Shown: positions 1 through 12,575 of the stretch, piece by piece | How positions within the stretch are numbered: the stretch's first letter is position 1 | Layout of the letters: each line of letters opens with the position of its first letter | From: Trichosphaerium sp. ATCC 40318 | Lineage: Eukaryota; Discosea; Flabellinia; Trichosidae | Reading direction: 5' to 3' | Length of the DNA: 64,000 bases | NCBI GenBank assembly: GCA_038496445.1 | Contig: JALMLS010000122.1 | Coordinates: 62,001 to 126,000 of the forward strand | Position numbers and translations under genes: made by a program | The notes under the pieces: generated by a model | Database searches by the model: none | What the model saw: only the letters and a program-made list of their open reading frames with translations | What the model was told of the DNA's origin: nothing

Positions 1-208
1 ACTCCTTGAGTGGTATGACACCTTCATCAGTTACTGAAGTGCCACAGAGGTGGATATTATGAACGCCATGTAATAAGAGAAAGACAGGTTTGACAAGCGT
101 TAAACCGCGATTTGGTTGTTTGACGTAAGATGTGCGTTATTATCTCTGTAGGTAGCCGCAGTAGACGTGTACTGGTGGCGATTTTACAACGTTTTGAGGA
201 AGAAAGCA
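1..208 (-). pseudogene. F-box/LRR gene relic (runs off left edge)
   Basis: On the minus strand an ATG at 208 opens a reading frame with an F-box-like start (RLPTEIITHILRQ) that closely matches the N-terminus of the intact gene at 63032-63799. After about 50 residues the frame ends in TAA at 57-59. A single leucine-rich repeat (HNIHLCGTSVTDEGV) follows at about 75-5 in a different frame. The region that lies between F-box and repeats in the intact paralogue is missing. This is a deleted and frameshifted copy, and the rest lies beyond the window. A splice joining the two parts cannot be excluded, but no donor or acceptor is evident. Confidence 0.75.
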
Positions 209-409
209 TACTGCTATTTGTCTTAAACCGGCTGTGATGGACTAGCAACGTATATAGCTTAAACACTGTGAATTAAGATCAAGGATTTACGTCACGTGAT
301 ATAGCGTAATACAAAGAAAAGTAGTTTAAGAACATAGAAACTGTTTTGCTAATTAATTCAACAAAAGTTTTATTTGAAGAACTTCACTAGCAACCTTTCT
401 TTCTACGCT

Positions 410-2270
410 CTATTTTTTTGCAATACCTCCCTTTTTCATTGGCATGTATCTAAATAATCGTAAGTACAAAATAATGGCAAGAAATTTTAAGGCCAAAGCA
501 AACAAGTTTTTTTCTTTCAAAAAAGTAAGTACTTTTTGGCTTCGTGGAGTTGTCTTTCCAACCTAAAACAATGTAACGTAAGAACCAGTCACTAACGGAA
601 AAAAAGGCAAATAACGTACCACCACACATTTCCTTTGCCAGGACCAGCATGTTTCTTCGCTTCTTCCAAAGCAGCCTTGAAAAACGATTAGAATTTACCT
701 TCGATTATCTGCATCTTACCTCAGCTTCGGCATATTTTCTTTGACATTCGTCAAGAGACGAGTCAGCGGCCTCACGTGCTACAGCGGCGGCCTCAGCAGC
801 AGCTTCAGCCTCAGCACGGGCAGAAGCAGCATCTGCTGCATCTTTCACAGCGGCAGCATGGTCTTTGTCAGCTTCTTCACGTTGACATTTTGCAGCAGCG
901 TGAGACTCGTCTGCTTCCTTTTGTGCCTTTTCTACGGAATGTTATTTAGAAAAAAAAAAGACAAACTCTTTGCGGGTACCTGCTTTACGGGTTGCTGCTT
1001 CAGTGGTGATTTTAGCAGTGCGAAGAGGAAGTGGATCCTCTGAAATAAAAAGTAAGAATTGTTGAAGAAAAGCAAATTTTTTGGGTTTTATGTTCACGTG
1101 CTAACCTGCAAGATGTTGAGCGAGTTCAGCCTTTGCTTTGTTTCGTGTAACTACACCTCCTTCTTCACTCTGAAATTATTAATATTGGTACAGAGGGATA
1201 AAACGACGTGGTACCTTTTTCTTCAAAAGCTCAGTTTTGTCACTGTATGCCTTTTCTAGTGCGTGGAGATCAGCAAGGGCTGCTCTGAGTTCATCAGCAG
1301 CAGCTTTAGCTTCTGCGGCCTTTGACGACGCAACGTCTTCCTTTGCCTACCACGTTGTCAATAAAAAGGATGTCACTCTCTTTTTTCGAAGTACCTTTGC
1401 TTCAATGGCTGACTTTTCAGCAGCTTCTTTCGATATCTTAGCAGCTTCATCTCTTGCTTTTGCTTCTCTAGCAGTTGAAGAAGCTTCATTATCAGCCTTG
1501 CGAGCTGAATCAGCGGCAGAAATGGCCTCTTTAAGAGCGGCTTGAACGCTTTCCAACAACTCTGCGCATTTCTTGACTTCTTCCGCATCACCCTTATAAA
1601 TGATTAATTCATAACGCCTCTTTACGCTAAAGCGAAGATATCTAAATAATCTCACCTGAGGTTTGGACAAGAAGTCGTTAATACGCTTTCCAAATTTCCA
1701 TAAGCAATACTCTAATAGAGCGATACGCTTATTGAAATCAAGATCAGTTTCCTTAAGTTGAACTCTAAAGACACGTGATTAAATAAAAAAAAAACAACCG
1801 TAAAGAAAAAGTAAAAAACATACCTCATTTCTTTCACTGTTTTTGTTTCAGCAATAGCCTCCAAGAAGCGATGAGCTCCAAACTATTTTGAGAAATCAAA
1901 AAAAACAAGCTATAAACAACTGTAGATGCTAGTACTTCATCAAGATCGCATCCTTCTTCTGCTTTATCCAAATCCAACTCAACGAACTAATAGTTACTAT
2001 TAGAGATCAAATCGCTCCCAAAACACAATACGTACCTTTGCGCACCAGTTCCATACATCCTCAGCTCTATCTATTACCAAAAAGTTAGTGCTGAGTTTTA
2101 GTTGTTAAAACTATGTTTAAACGCTTACCACCAGCTTCGTCCCAGTAGGCGTTTAAGAATCTAGCGAAAAGCTGTTAGCAGTTACAAGGATTTATAGAAC
2201 AGTGTATTTACGCCTTAGCTTGCTCGGAATACTTCTTTGATGCGAAATCTGACCACTTGTAATGTTCCAT
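410..2270 (-). CDS. Actin-bundling-like protein, Ala/Glu-rich coiled coil
   Basis: About 14 exons splice in phase to a protein of roughly 375 residues. The N-terminal part (MEHYKWSDFASKK, then FLNAYWDEAG, EDVWNWCAKFVELDLDK, HRFLEAI) is globular. It is followed by a long region of Ala/Glu/Lys heptads and a basic tail (HEAKKYMPMKKGGIAKK) ending in TAG at 410-412. This order resembles the protist calcium-regulated actin-bundling proteins (Dictyostelium 34-kDa family, C-terminal domain), which cross-link F-actin. That assignment is from family memory and moderately sure. No clear EF-hand was seen. The start is the first ATG of exon 1, and every exon join used GT..AG with frame kept. It is divergent from the helicase gene at 2806. 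Another Ala-rich coiled-coil family remains possible. Confidence 0.65.
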
Positions 2271-2805
2271 TTGTGAGGAGTAGTGTTTTATGGACAAGGG
2301 TCAATGTGAATGTGATTGATCAAGTTGACGTAAAGTGATCATGTATAATTGAACAAAGCGTTGTTTTTTGGCGCTTGCTTGGTAACACAAGGTCACGTGC
2401 ATACATTAATTGCAAATTCTCTATTGTTTCACGCAGATTTGTCACCACAACAACGTTGAGTACTTGTTTTCGATATACATGAAGTCCATTTGCTCAACAC
2501 AGCGTTTTGAAGAAGTCAATAGTTGTCAAGTTTCTTTTGCCTGTATTTTCCGTATCTGGTTGCTTATTTTTGTTTTGCTATCCGCAAAAGGCTTATCCAG
2601 TTACATTATCGCTCGACAACATATGAAAAATTCAGATTGCGGATAGTTTACTCAAAAAAACTGACTACAACACCAATTTAGCAAAAATCTTCTCACCCAA
2701 CATCAAAAGCCAAAAAACTCGCCGGAAAACTGATATTTTAATTTACGTAAATCTGCTAGTACAAACCTCGACAAAGTACGCTTACTATACGGCAATACAC
2801 GCGAA
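2271..2805. other. Intergenic, shared upstream region
   Basis: This is the gap between two divergent genes, the actin-bundling-like gene on the left and the ZNFX1-like gene on the right. It contains a CACGTG palindrome at 2394-2399. Short open frames inside it have no recognisable content. No TATA box or other element could be fixed with confidence. Confidence 0.5.
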
Positions 2806-5800
2806 ATGAGCTCGTACGGGTACGTAATTTCCGTTTTGTAACCAAAAAAAACCGTTTGAAGCATTCCATAGTTGTTTAACCATAAACAAGCGGTTGGCGC
2901 GATGACAGACCTTATAACGGTAGAAGAGAAAACCAAAGCAACGGAAGAGGTCGTGGGCATCGTGGTAGCTCCAACAGGCGCTATAACAACGAAAACTATA
3001 ATAGATACAATAACAGGCACTCAAACGAAAGAAGCAACTACAATCAAGGTAGTACAGAATTTTTTTTATTTTATATTGTTAATTAGCATTTAATACGGTA
3101 TACTACGCCAGTCTAACCAATGAGGTTGTGTTTTTGATGAGTTGTACAAAAGTAGGAAAATACAAACTAAACAGTCCTTAGGCAATTCATCCTACGATCA
3201 AGACCGATACTCAAACCGTGGTGGGAGCAATAATTACTATCGAAATGACCGTTCAAACTATGACAGAGATACAAGGAGTGATCACAGACGAGATTACAGA
3301 TCAAATCAGAGTGAGCATAATAATCAACGTTATCAAGATAGAGGTGGACGTTATGGAGGTTATAATAGTCGAGATAGAGGTAATAAACGACGTGGTAGAG
3401 GTAACGGAGATACAGAAGGGTACAGGTATTAATATCAAGCATGAGGCTTACCAACGAATGCATTGACATGCTTTTTTTTCTTTCATATCAAAATCCAGAA
3501 AATGGAATACTCACAAGGTTAGTTATGGTAATCGTGATCAACGTGATCCTTGGTCAAACTCATCAAACTTACGTAATGGTTTGAGAAAAGATGGTCAATC
3601 CCAGAGGCCATTACCTAGGAACGTGAGTCTACAGGATTGTTTTTGAAACTACTTTTAAAGGTGATTTTAGGTGACACATGTTGTTCCTTCAAATCCACGC
3701 AGAAGAGATAAGGTTGAGTCAGCTGGTGAGCGTGGTGAAGTTCTAAAATTAAGGTTACATGATGGTCTTATAAGAAGTAAAAAGGAGCCAAAGAGAGTGC
3801 TAACCTTTGATCTACGTGATGTAGCTAAAGGAAGCGAAAACCTTAGGTTATGTTATTTTTGTATTCTGAACGAATCGCAACTAACGCTTCGCTATAGGAA
3901 AGGAGACTTGGTTACTTTTGATGTGGTCCGTTCTTATTCAGAATTACGTGCTATCAATGTCTCTCTTGAGGCAACCATGTCTTTCTTGGGTAGTAGCAAA
4001 AAGACAGAGAAGGTGGAACCGAAGAAAGAGCCAGAACCTAGTTTACCAGATTTTGACATGATGCCGAGTTATTTGCGTCCAAAGACAAAGAAAACTCAAG
4101 CGACTTTGCCAGTACGGGTGTAACATTAGTATTATAGCCTATCTAAGCTTGCTTCTTTCCCAATTAAGGTTGTTGCTTCAAAAAAATCTGAAAAGAAGAG
4201 CTCTCCGCGCTCACACGTGCCTCTTACAGGCTCGAACGCAAGACGGTACTTAAATATTCTCTGCAACTTAACTTCGGATTTTCTTCGTTGCTGCGTAATT
4301 ATTTGTAACGTTTCTCATTTATTGTACTAGATATATGGGTGTTGTAAAGAATATGAGAGGAGCAGTTGGGTTTATCGCACCAGAAGATATTTCTGCTCAT
4401 CCTAAAATGACAAACTCATTGCTTTTCCCTATGCGCCAAGTACTTGGCAATGTTTCTCTTCAAAAAGGAGATAAAGTATCATTTAATGTTGTACCAGATC
4501 CCAAAGACCCTGAAAAGATTATTGCATCCCAAGTGAAGCAACTCAGTAACAACGCAGCTGATTATGAAGGAAATTTGGTAAGAGAAGGTCATACTAATAT
4601 TCTTTGAGAGCTCACGAAACTACACAATAATATTGATTGTCAACTCCCTCTTACATGTTTGCCTATAGGCCCAAGGGCTTGACTTCACTGATAAACGAGT
4701 TATAAAAAGATTTTTGGGTAAATTCATTAATGGTGATGTCACAGATCTTTTAGTTCATCGTGAGCAACTACAAGACTTAGTAAACATGAAAGGTAAAGAA
4801 GCTACATTTCACTGAATGTCGTAAAAAACCATTTCCTTACACTCTTGTAGAACTACCATTCTCAGTAACGCCGCTCTTATTAAGTGTAATAGCTCACAAT
4901 GAGCTTGTTTCAAATCCAAGAGCTGACGCTCTATACAGAAACGTCTTAACTTCAAACTTTGTTAAGAACCCACATAATCTTAATAGTTTTATACTCAAAC
5001 TTGTAAATACACACTCACCAACACCAGACCAAGTACGATACAATCCCTTACGTATTTATTATTTCGCTGCTTGCCTTGTCAAGTTATGTAGACAATGGCT
5101 TTTACTTTATTGATCTTGTCATAACACAAGTTTTTTTAGATTCAGAGTTTTAATCACATTTTGACACTCATTGAAAATTTATGCGAAAGGTTCCCTTCAA
5201 ACCTTCATAATTTACCTCTTGAACAATTAGCTATTGTTCCTGATACTTTGGATAAGTTTGGAGCAAATATAAAGAGTAAAGTAGAGGGCATACTGCAGTT
5301 CCGTGATAGGCTTAACAAAGCAACATATAAGGCCCAAAAAGAAAGTTCACAAGTACAAACAACTCTTGATGAAGGTGACTTTAGAACGATGGATATTTTC
5401 CCAACACTCGAAGAAATACTTTCTGACACATCAAGAAATCTCTCAGAGAGGGCACGTGATATTTTTCTTTCGTAGAAGACTTATCTAACCAATCGTTAGG
5501 TGAAAAGAAATGTTACTCGAGGAAAATGGAAGAATGTTATGGAGTATCTTGATACACATTTTCGCCTTCTTCGGGAAGATTGCATTGCTTCTATACGCCA
5601 AGGTATACGTGCATACAAACAACAAAAGATAGACGAGTACGTGGGTTTGAGGAGCTGATTTTAAATTGAAAAACAAGCACGACTAGTTACATTAACTCTA
5701 CATTAGATTTGAAATTCAAGTCTACACTGATGTTACCATGGTTGGTCTTATGTGCTCACATAATGGTATTGTATATCGAATACACTTCAATACAGATTCT

Positions 5801-8800
5801 TCTATTGATTGGAAGCGAACAAACAGGCTAATGTATGGTATGTACTTGCTTGCGAACAAGACGAACTTTTTTTGTAAACAATGTATTTAGGTTCATTGCT
5901 TTGCATTAGCCCTGATGGATTTGATACCTTATTGTGGGCTACTGTAGTTAACAACGATACACAGCTTCTTGAGAACAAACACCAAGTCGACATAAGATTC
6001 TCAGGTACAACAACCGATAAATACACTTTTTGTTAACTTTTCTTTTGTATAGATGGGCTTGAAACTGCTTTTGATCCTAATGTGACATACACTGTCGTAG
6101 AGTCTGTATCAACATACTTTGAAGCATACAAGCATGTTTTACAGGCTCTACAGAATATTGACATTCGTACTTTTCCATTCCAAGATCATATAATTGACTG
6201 CAAAGAAACAGTCAGGCATGTTCTAATCTCATATTATTTTTTTCTTATTTTTTTCTTCAGTACACCAAAATACTTGAGGGAGGGTAAGGCGAATTACGAA
6301 TTCACAACAGTTTTTGAAAATGGAGGTACAATGTCCTTGAATGTATTGCGCCCTTGGCCAAATACCATTAGAACGACAATGGATGATAGTCAGGTACCTT
6401 TATTTGCACCTTGATAAATTCTCACCAATAATCATTAGTTAACCTCTCTACGGTGTGCACTTACAAAAGAGCTATCGGTTATACAAGGACCGCCTGGGAC
6501 TGGTAAAACATTTGTAGGCCTAAAGGTCATGCGTAGTTTATTGGAGAACGACAGTCATCGGCCACATGCGCCGATGTTAATTATTTGTTATACTAATCAT
6601 GCCCTTGATCAATTTCTTGAAGGTATCGTATTTCTGTCGCTTACATCTTGATTTTAAGTGATTCAATAGGTATATTGGAGTTTGAAGAAAGTGTTGTAAG
6701 AATAGGTGGTAGATCAAAGAGCGAAAAGCTTGCCGAAAAGAATTTAAAGGTTTGCCAAAAAAACTCATTAATATTTTTACAGAAGTAAAACTGAGTTAGT
6801 TTCTCATGACAAAAAGTAATTGTGGTAAAGAACATTACCGTCAAAGAAAGAAAATATATGAGAGAATGGGATCTCTAGAAGAAGAGATAACAGAATTATT
6901 TGAGAACCTATCAGACATGTACATACCTCACGAGGAGTTTGATAAGGTAAGCATACCTTATTCATTCAAAAAAATTCAACTCACATGTTCATTTCAAGGT
7001 TGCTCAGAGCCATCAAGTAGTAAGTTTATTTTCACGTGGAGGTCAACCTGAAGTTGTAATTGATAAATGGCTTGGCATGCTTCCAGATGAGATACAAGTA
7101 TGTCTGCTTTGTTTAAAAAACCGTCCTTTGTTTCAAAACATCGAGTTTTACTCAGTAGTTATATCTTATCATCATTAACATACCTTGAAGCTACCTTCAG
7201 ATGATTCAAATTCCTCACAGCAATTTAATAAGGAATCAAACTCGAATCAACCTACAAAACAGGCAGCAAAACCATCATCAGCAGAATTCGATGAAGAAGA
7301 CTTACAAAGAATGAGAAACGATAGAATGATCGATATTGATGATAAAAAAGCTTCTACAATGCTTGAACTTGATTCTAAATCTTTTAAAGCTCTTGCAGAA
7401 GATGTACCAGACAGTTTAAAACATACTGAGGACGTTTGGAACATATCTCGCAAAGATCGCGCCAAGTTGTATTTTTATTGGCTTCATGAATATCGTGAAC
7501 TACTACAACGTAAATTAGCTTTGCTAAGTAAAAAATACGATCAAACAACAAAACAGAGACAGCTACTAGTTGAACAACAGCAGGTACAAACCATCAAAAG
7601 TACTATTAATTTTATCCGAAAAAACTGAGAATTCTGTTTTGGTGTCACGTTTTACTAGTTTGTTTAAGTAATTGTTTCTTCTAGATCGCTGTATTACAAG
7701 AAGCCAAGGTTATTGGTATGACCACAACTGGTGTAGCAAAATTCCAGAGGCTTGTACAAGGTAAACGCTAAACCATTTCCAACAGTATGTTAATGACCTC
7801 ACTGTTTTTAGCTCTGGGAACTTGTGTTATTATAGTAGAAGAAGCAGCTGAAGTTCTAGAAGCTCACATAGTTACAGCTCTTTCTCCTGCATGCCAACAC
7901 TTAATACTAGTACGTGTTTACACCTCATCTCCTAAACCTTTTGTTGTTGTGGTGTTTTTACTTATGTTGAACTAGATTGGAGATCACGAACAGTTAAGAC
8001 CTGGTACAAACGTGTATGATCTCTCTAGACGTTATGACCTAGATGTATCATTGTTTGAGAGGTTGGTGAACAATAACGTTGAACATACTACTCTTGGAAG
8101 ACAACGTCGTATGAGGCCTGAAGTATCGCAACTTTTAAAGCCTATTTATCCTCATCTGACAAATCATCCTTATGTTGAATCATACCCAAGTGTAAGTTTC
8201 CAAACTTATTCCTACAACATGATATTATTCTTTGCAACCAACAGTTTTTCTTTAAGTTGTGAGGCTTGATCCACAGATATTTTTCACAATTCAATTCAAC
8301 TAATTTCAATTTTGACCTCTTTCTAGATCAAGGGCGTTTCAGAAAATGTTTACTTTATTACTCACAACCAACACGAGTCTGGAGATCCAAAAGGAACTTC
8401 AAAGGTGATCTATTATCAGTAATACAAAACCATATACTAATTGTTTTACAACTTAGTGCAATACTCACGAAGCAAAATTTTTGGCTAGACTTACTCGCTA
8501 TTTAATATACCAAGGCTATAAGCCAGAGCAGGTAACTCAAAATAAAATACCCACAAGCTTATATGATGTCTAGATAACAGTACTTACAGCTTATGCTGGT
8601 CAAACAAGGCTACTCCGAACAGAACTCAAGTACGATTCTCTCAGTTTGCCAAAAAACACTTTCCAATACTTGACATTGTATCTGACCTCCTCAACTTATA
8701 AAATAGATCCATTGCATCTTTATTACTCTAAATAATGGATCTTTTTCTATCTATTTTTATTGTCGATAACACTAGTATTAGAGCAATGGAAATACCTGAT

Positions 8801-9866
8801 GTTTATGTAACTTCTGTTGATAACTACCAAGGTGAAGAGAATGATATTATTCTTTTGTCTCTTGTTAGGTCAAACAAGAAGGGTATCATTGGGTTCTTGA
8901 GTGCTAGTAACCGTCTATGCGTTGCTTTATCACGTGCTAGGGAAGGTATGTATGTTATTGGAGATGGAGAAATGCTTCAACAGTTCAATAAGCTATGGGG
9001 AACAATTGTATCAATATTAAAAAAAGTACGAAAAAAGAAAGAACGTTTCACGTGTTTCAACGCTATCTTGGCTTATCAGTTTTTAATTTAGGATAATAAA
9101 TATGGGAGATGTCTTACACTCAAATGTCAAAAACATCCAGAGACCATGACAAAAGTATCTTGTGCCTCAGACTTTGAAGTATGATTTTTTTTCTTCTTTT
9201 TTCTTTGTTTTGACTTTCTTCTTTTAGAATGTAAAGGATGGTGGTTGTTCTCTAAAATGTGCAGCAACCCTCGATTGTGGTCATGTTTGTTCATTATTTT
9301 GTCATCCAGTACCTCACTCTGAAGTATTATGTCATAAACCTTGCCAACGCTCTTGTGAAGTTTGTAAAGCTCCTTGCCCAAGACGTTGTCATGAATGCAC
9401 TGAAGGTGTACGTATAACTCTACATCATACTTCTTATTTCGGCTTCATGCATTTTGCTGTGATTTGTAACATATTAATGGGTCTATAGTGCGGAGAGTGT
9501 GAAGCTTTGGTAGAAAAGACTTTGCCTTGTGGTCACGTTAATAGTGTTTTGTGTTCAGAAGAAGATTTGGAGGCAGTGAAGTGTAGCATAAACTTAAAAA
9601 TAACCTTTAAGGATTGCGGTCACACAACCACAATGAGATGTGGTACAAAATCACCTAAAAAGTGTAACGAGCAAGTATTAGTGAGAGATGTATGTATTTC
9701 TAAATTGATTCAAATAACACTTTTACAGCAAGCGTTGTATTTTCGTCTTTTACTCACATTTTCATAGGGCATTGTTATGGAATATACACCTTGTTGGTTA
9801 GCACAGAAGAATGCAAGGAAAAAAGCTAACGCATTGAAAGCAATAGCAGTTCATAATGATGAATAA
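2806..9866 (+). CDS. ZNFX1: ZNFX1-like SF1 RNA helicase with cold-shock-like N-terminus
   Basis: A many-exon gene. Exon 1 (2806-2819) is 14 nt and joins exon 2 at 2891 and exon 3 at 3182 in frame. The N-terminus is rich in Arg, Gly, Asn and Tyr. Two OB/cold-shock-like segments follow, at about 3700-4000 (KGDLVTFDVV) and 4335-4600 (GVVKNMRGAVGFI, KGDKVSFNVV). The middle matches the ZNFX1 pre-helicase region. The UPF1-like helicase core has Walker A GPPGTGKT (about 6490), the ZNFX1-type Walker B VEEAAEVLEA (about 7835), GDHEQLRP, QRRMRPE, VDNYQGEENDIILLS and VALSRAREGMYVIGD. The C-terminus (about 9100-9770) is a set of Cys/His NFX1-type zinc-finger repeats. Known ZNFX1 proteins act in RNA-based antiviral defence and small-RNA inheritance, so an RNA-surveillance role is inferred. 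Some central exon borders are approximate. Confidence 0.9.
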
Positions 9867-10129
9867 AAAATTTGTTAACCATTTTTCTTGTAAATTTTTT
9901 TAGCGCTCATCAACAACTTGCTTGCAGCTGCACATCTCCGTCTCAGCATCATGAGACATCTTGAGAGCATATCAGTTGCAACACCATGTTAGAATCCACT
10001 TAAACATTCCGCCTTGCAGCAAAAGCAGAATTAAAGCCCTGGGTTGAAAACTCGCTAAAAATATACTTAAACCTCTTTTCATTAATAGTTGTAACACTTC
10101 AAGAACAGTTAAGTAACAATACCTTACAA

Positions 10130-10868
10130 ATGATATCTACAACGAAACACATTCAAGTATTATTGATTGTTCTCGCTTTAACGGCAATCATCTCTATTAA
10201 AGGAGCAAGACCAGATCCTCCACCAGGGACAACACAACAATGTGGTGGTGTGGATAAATTAGAATTTAATGCAATAATTAACACATCAAAAGAAAAGCCA
10301 GAAAAATCGATTGTAACACTACAGCACAATATGAAAGACAGTGGTTTTCTTTCTTATATTATATACTTTAATGGGAACAAGATAGCTAATGGAACATTTA
10401 ATGTTGACGAAAAAGATAGTTGCAAGTATGTAGAAACAAGCAAACTAAACATTGACATTAGTGAGAAAATAAAGCAAAATTGGGCTGACAACGGAGATAA
10501 GTACATATCCCTCCATATAAATTCTCATTCTTTGGCAGATCCAGGCCAGTATTGCTCCGGTGTCTATGTCAGTTGTGTCGCTTTTAATGCGGCATTTATA
10601 CCAGTAGTAGCTCCTGCAACAACAACGTCACCTACAACTACAGCTCCTACAACAACTACATCACCTCCAACCACAGCATCGCCTACTACACAAACAGGCA
10701 CCAACAACGCAGGCACCTACAACAGCTCCTCCTACAATTCAGTATAAAACTCCTGTTTGGGTAATACCTATTGTTGTTGTCCTGGGAGTATTACTTGTCA
10801 TCCTTGTTGCAGCACTTGGCGTAGCTCTTTTCAAGTTATTCGGGAGATCAAAGTACACAATTGTTTAA
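10130..10868 (+). CDS. Type I membrane protein with Thr/Pro stalk
   Basis: The first frame (10130-10747) has a signal peptide (VLLIVLALTAIISIKGA), a Cys-containing ectodomain with several NxS/T sites, and a Thr/Pro/Ser stalk, then stops. In the +1 frame an open stretch continues the Pro/Thr stalk. It then encodes a membrane helix (VWVIPIVVVLGVLLVILVAA) and a short basic tail (FKLFGRSKYTIV) ending at TAA 10866-10868. An intron 10604-10697 (94 nt, phase 0, GT..AG) would link them. A one-base indel would also explain the shift. No family was recognised. A cell-surface glycoprotein is inferred, and the frame change leaves open a secreted versus a membrane-bound product. Confidence 0.65.
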
Positions 10869-11150
10869 TAAACGTGTTTCTTAAAAAAGTGTTTTCAATT
10901 TCGAAATAGCTCAAAGTTGTTCATATTCTATAAATTCTATAATGGTTTACAATACAGTCGCCCGTAAGTACGTTGGTTACATGTACAATGTGGCAATTCT
11001 CCACCTTGACGTGTAAATGTGATTCAATCCGTTGAAGTATGCCTTAACTTATCAATAGAAAACAACTTAAACTCAAGCTTAATCGTTAGAGAACGCTTCT
11101 TGAGAGTTCTATAGTGTATTTCTATACGCAATAACTAACGATAAATACTA

Positions 11151-12499
11151 ATGGCACTATTTGGAGTCTCTAGAATGCTTATGCAGGGCATAAGCACCCA
11201 AACTTTCTACATAGATGACGTAAAGAAAGATTTCGATATCAGCGACGAAGAAGAGTTTATAGAAGGTACGTAACTCTCCTACACCAATGCGGAAATGAAT
11301 CAAAACATTGAACGAGATCACGTGACCACTTTTAAGCGCGTAAAACGGTAGCTTGTCGCGTGTTAATCCCTTTTTTTTTTCTACAACAGAATTCGCTTGT
11401 ACTTTATGGCGTCATGGACTTGGTGATGTTACTGGCTCATTTTTATTGTTTGTGAACCATTGTATCTTCTATGGACGCGTAGGCGGTGCTTTACCAATAC
11501 AAGTACGTTAAAAACCACTTCAGCGCTGTTGGCACGTGAAGTGAAGAGTTTTTTGGGGGTTTTTGCGGGATTGTATTCTAAATCCTTTTCTAGGTGTGTA
11601 TCGCTTTGGGTGAGATAGATGAAATCACCAAGGGCACAACATTGTTTGGTTCACCTACTGTTATGAATATAAATGTCGTTTGTGGATACGTGGTACAGTA
11701 ACAAACTATTGTGATTGTATTAAAGTGAGGTAACACGTGCTCTTTAGTATAAGTTCTGCTTTAGTGGTGGAAAAAGAAATAATGCACATGACGTTTTGTA
11801 CGTTTTAGTTCCTACTTCTATTTGTTTTTTGGATGCTCTTCACGTGCGCTTATGATTTGTACAAAAGAGAATTTCTTTGGAAGCGTGAGTGCGGAGATGA
11901 AGAAGCAATAAAGGCAGATCTTCATGTAGAAATAGGAAGAAACCTGGTACAAGCCATCAAACAAGTTCGAAAAAAATTAACTCTTCAATAATAGCATCCA
12001 AAACATCAACCTGAACTACAAAGACACTTTCATGGTCAAGTTGGTCGTACTGAAGTTGTTTTACACAGTAAGTAGTATGGTAAACTAAGGCATTAGTATA
12101 AATGTTGCGCAGGCTTTAGAAGTGCGATGCAGAGTACTGTTTTAAGAAGTGGAAGGTTATATGTCACACAACATAATATTTGTTTCAATTGTTCCATTCC
12201 TCTATTGAAAGTATCGGTATGCTCACATAAGAATATCACTGTGTTCTTATTTTATCCGAATAGGAAGTCATCAAACTGAGAGATATTACTAGAATAGAAA
12301 AAGGCAATACAAGTGTCAGAATACTGACGAAAACTAAAAAAGAGGTTGGCATACCTCTTTTTTTTTTTTTGCTTTGTTTCGTACTTAGCGACAGCCTATT
12401 AATTAATTTCAGGGATATTACTTCTCTATGATGGGTAACAGAGATGCTGCGTTCTTTCAACTACGACGTGTTTGGTTGAAAGCGATGGTAGCTAACTAG
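11151..12499 (+). CDS. GRAM-domain membrane-associated protein
   Basis: Eight exons join in phase. The N-terminal part includes hydrophobic stretches (GSFLLFVNHCIFYG and FLLLFVFWMLFTCAYDLY, the latter a likely membrane hairpin) followed by a charged linker. The C-terminal part fits a GRAM domain: RSAMQSTVLRSGRLYVTQHN, then ICFNCSIPLLK, ITRIEKG, and GYYFSMMGNRDAAFFQLRRV near the end. GRAM domains bind phosphoinositides or other lipids and are often found at membrane contact sites. Here the domain sits at the C-terminus instead of in its common N-terminal place. The stop is TAG at 12497-12499. The gene lies just upstream of a PIP kinase on the same strand, so a link to phosphoinositide biology is suggestive but unproven. 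Confidence 0.7.
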
Positions 12500-12575
12500 G
12501 AATTTAATACAAAGCTTAAGCTGTTTTTTTTTTTAAGCATTTGGTCGCTCTTTCTGACTAGTCTTCGTTAGGTTA

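Noticed and set aside
3167..3469. His/Tyr/Leu-rich minus-strand frame
   Set aside because: It is the complement of the Arg/Gly/Asn-rich N-terminus of the helicase gene, which splices in phase to its neighbours.
9900..10010. Possible extra last exon of the helicase gene (ALINNLLAAAHLRLSIM)
   Set aside because: It would need a weak GTTCAT donor. The TAA at 9864-9866 is a simpler end.
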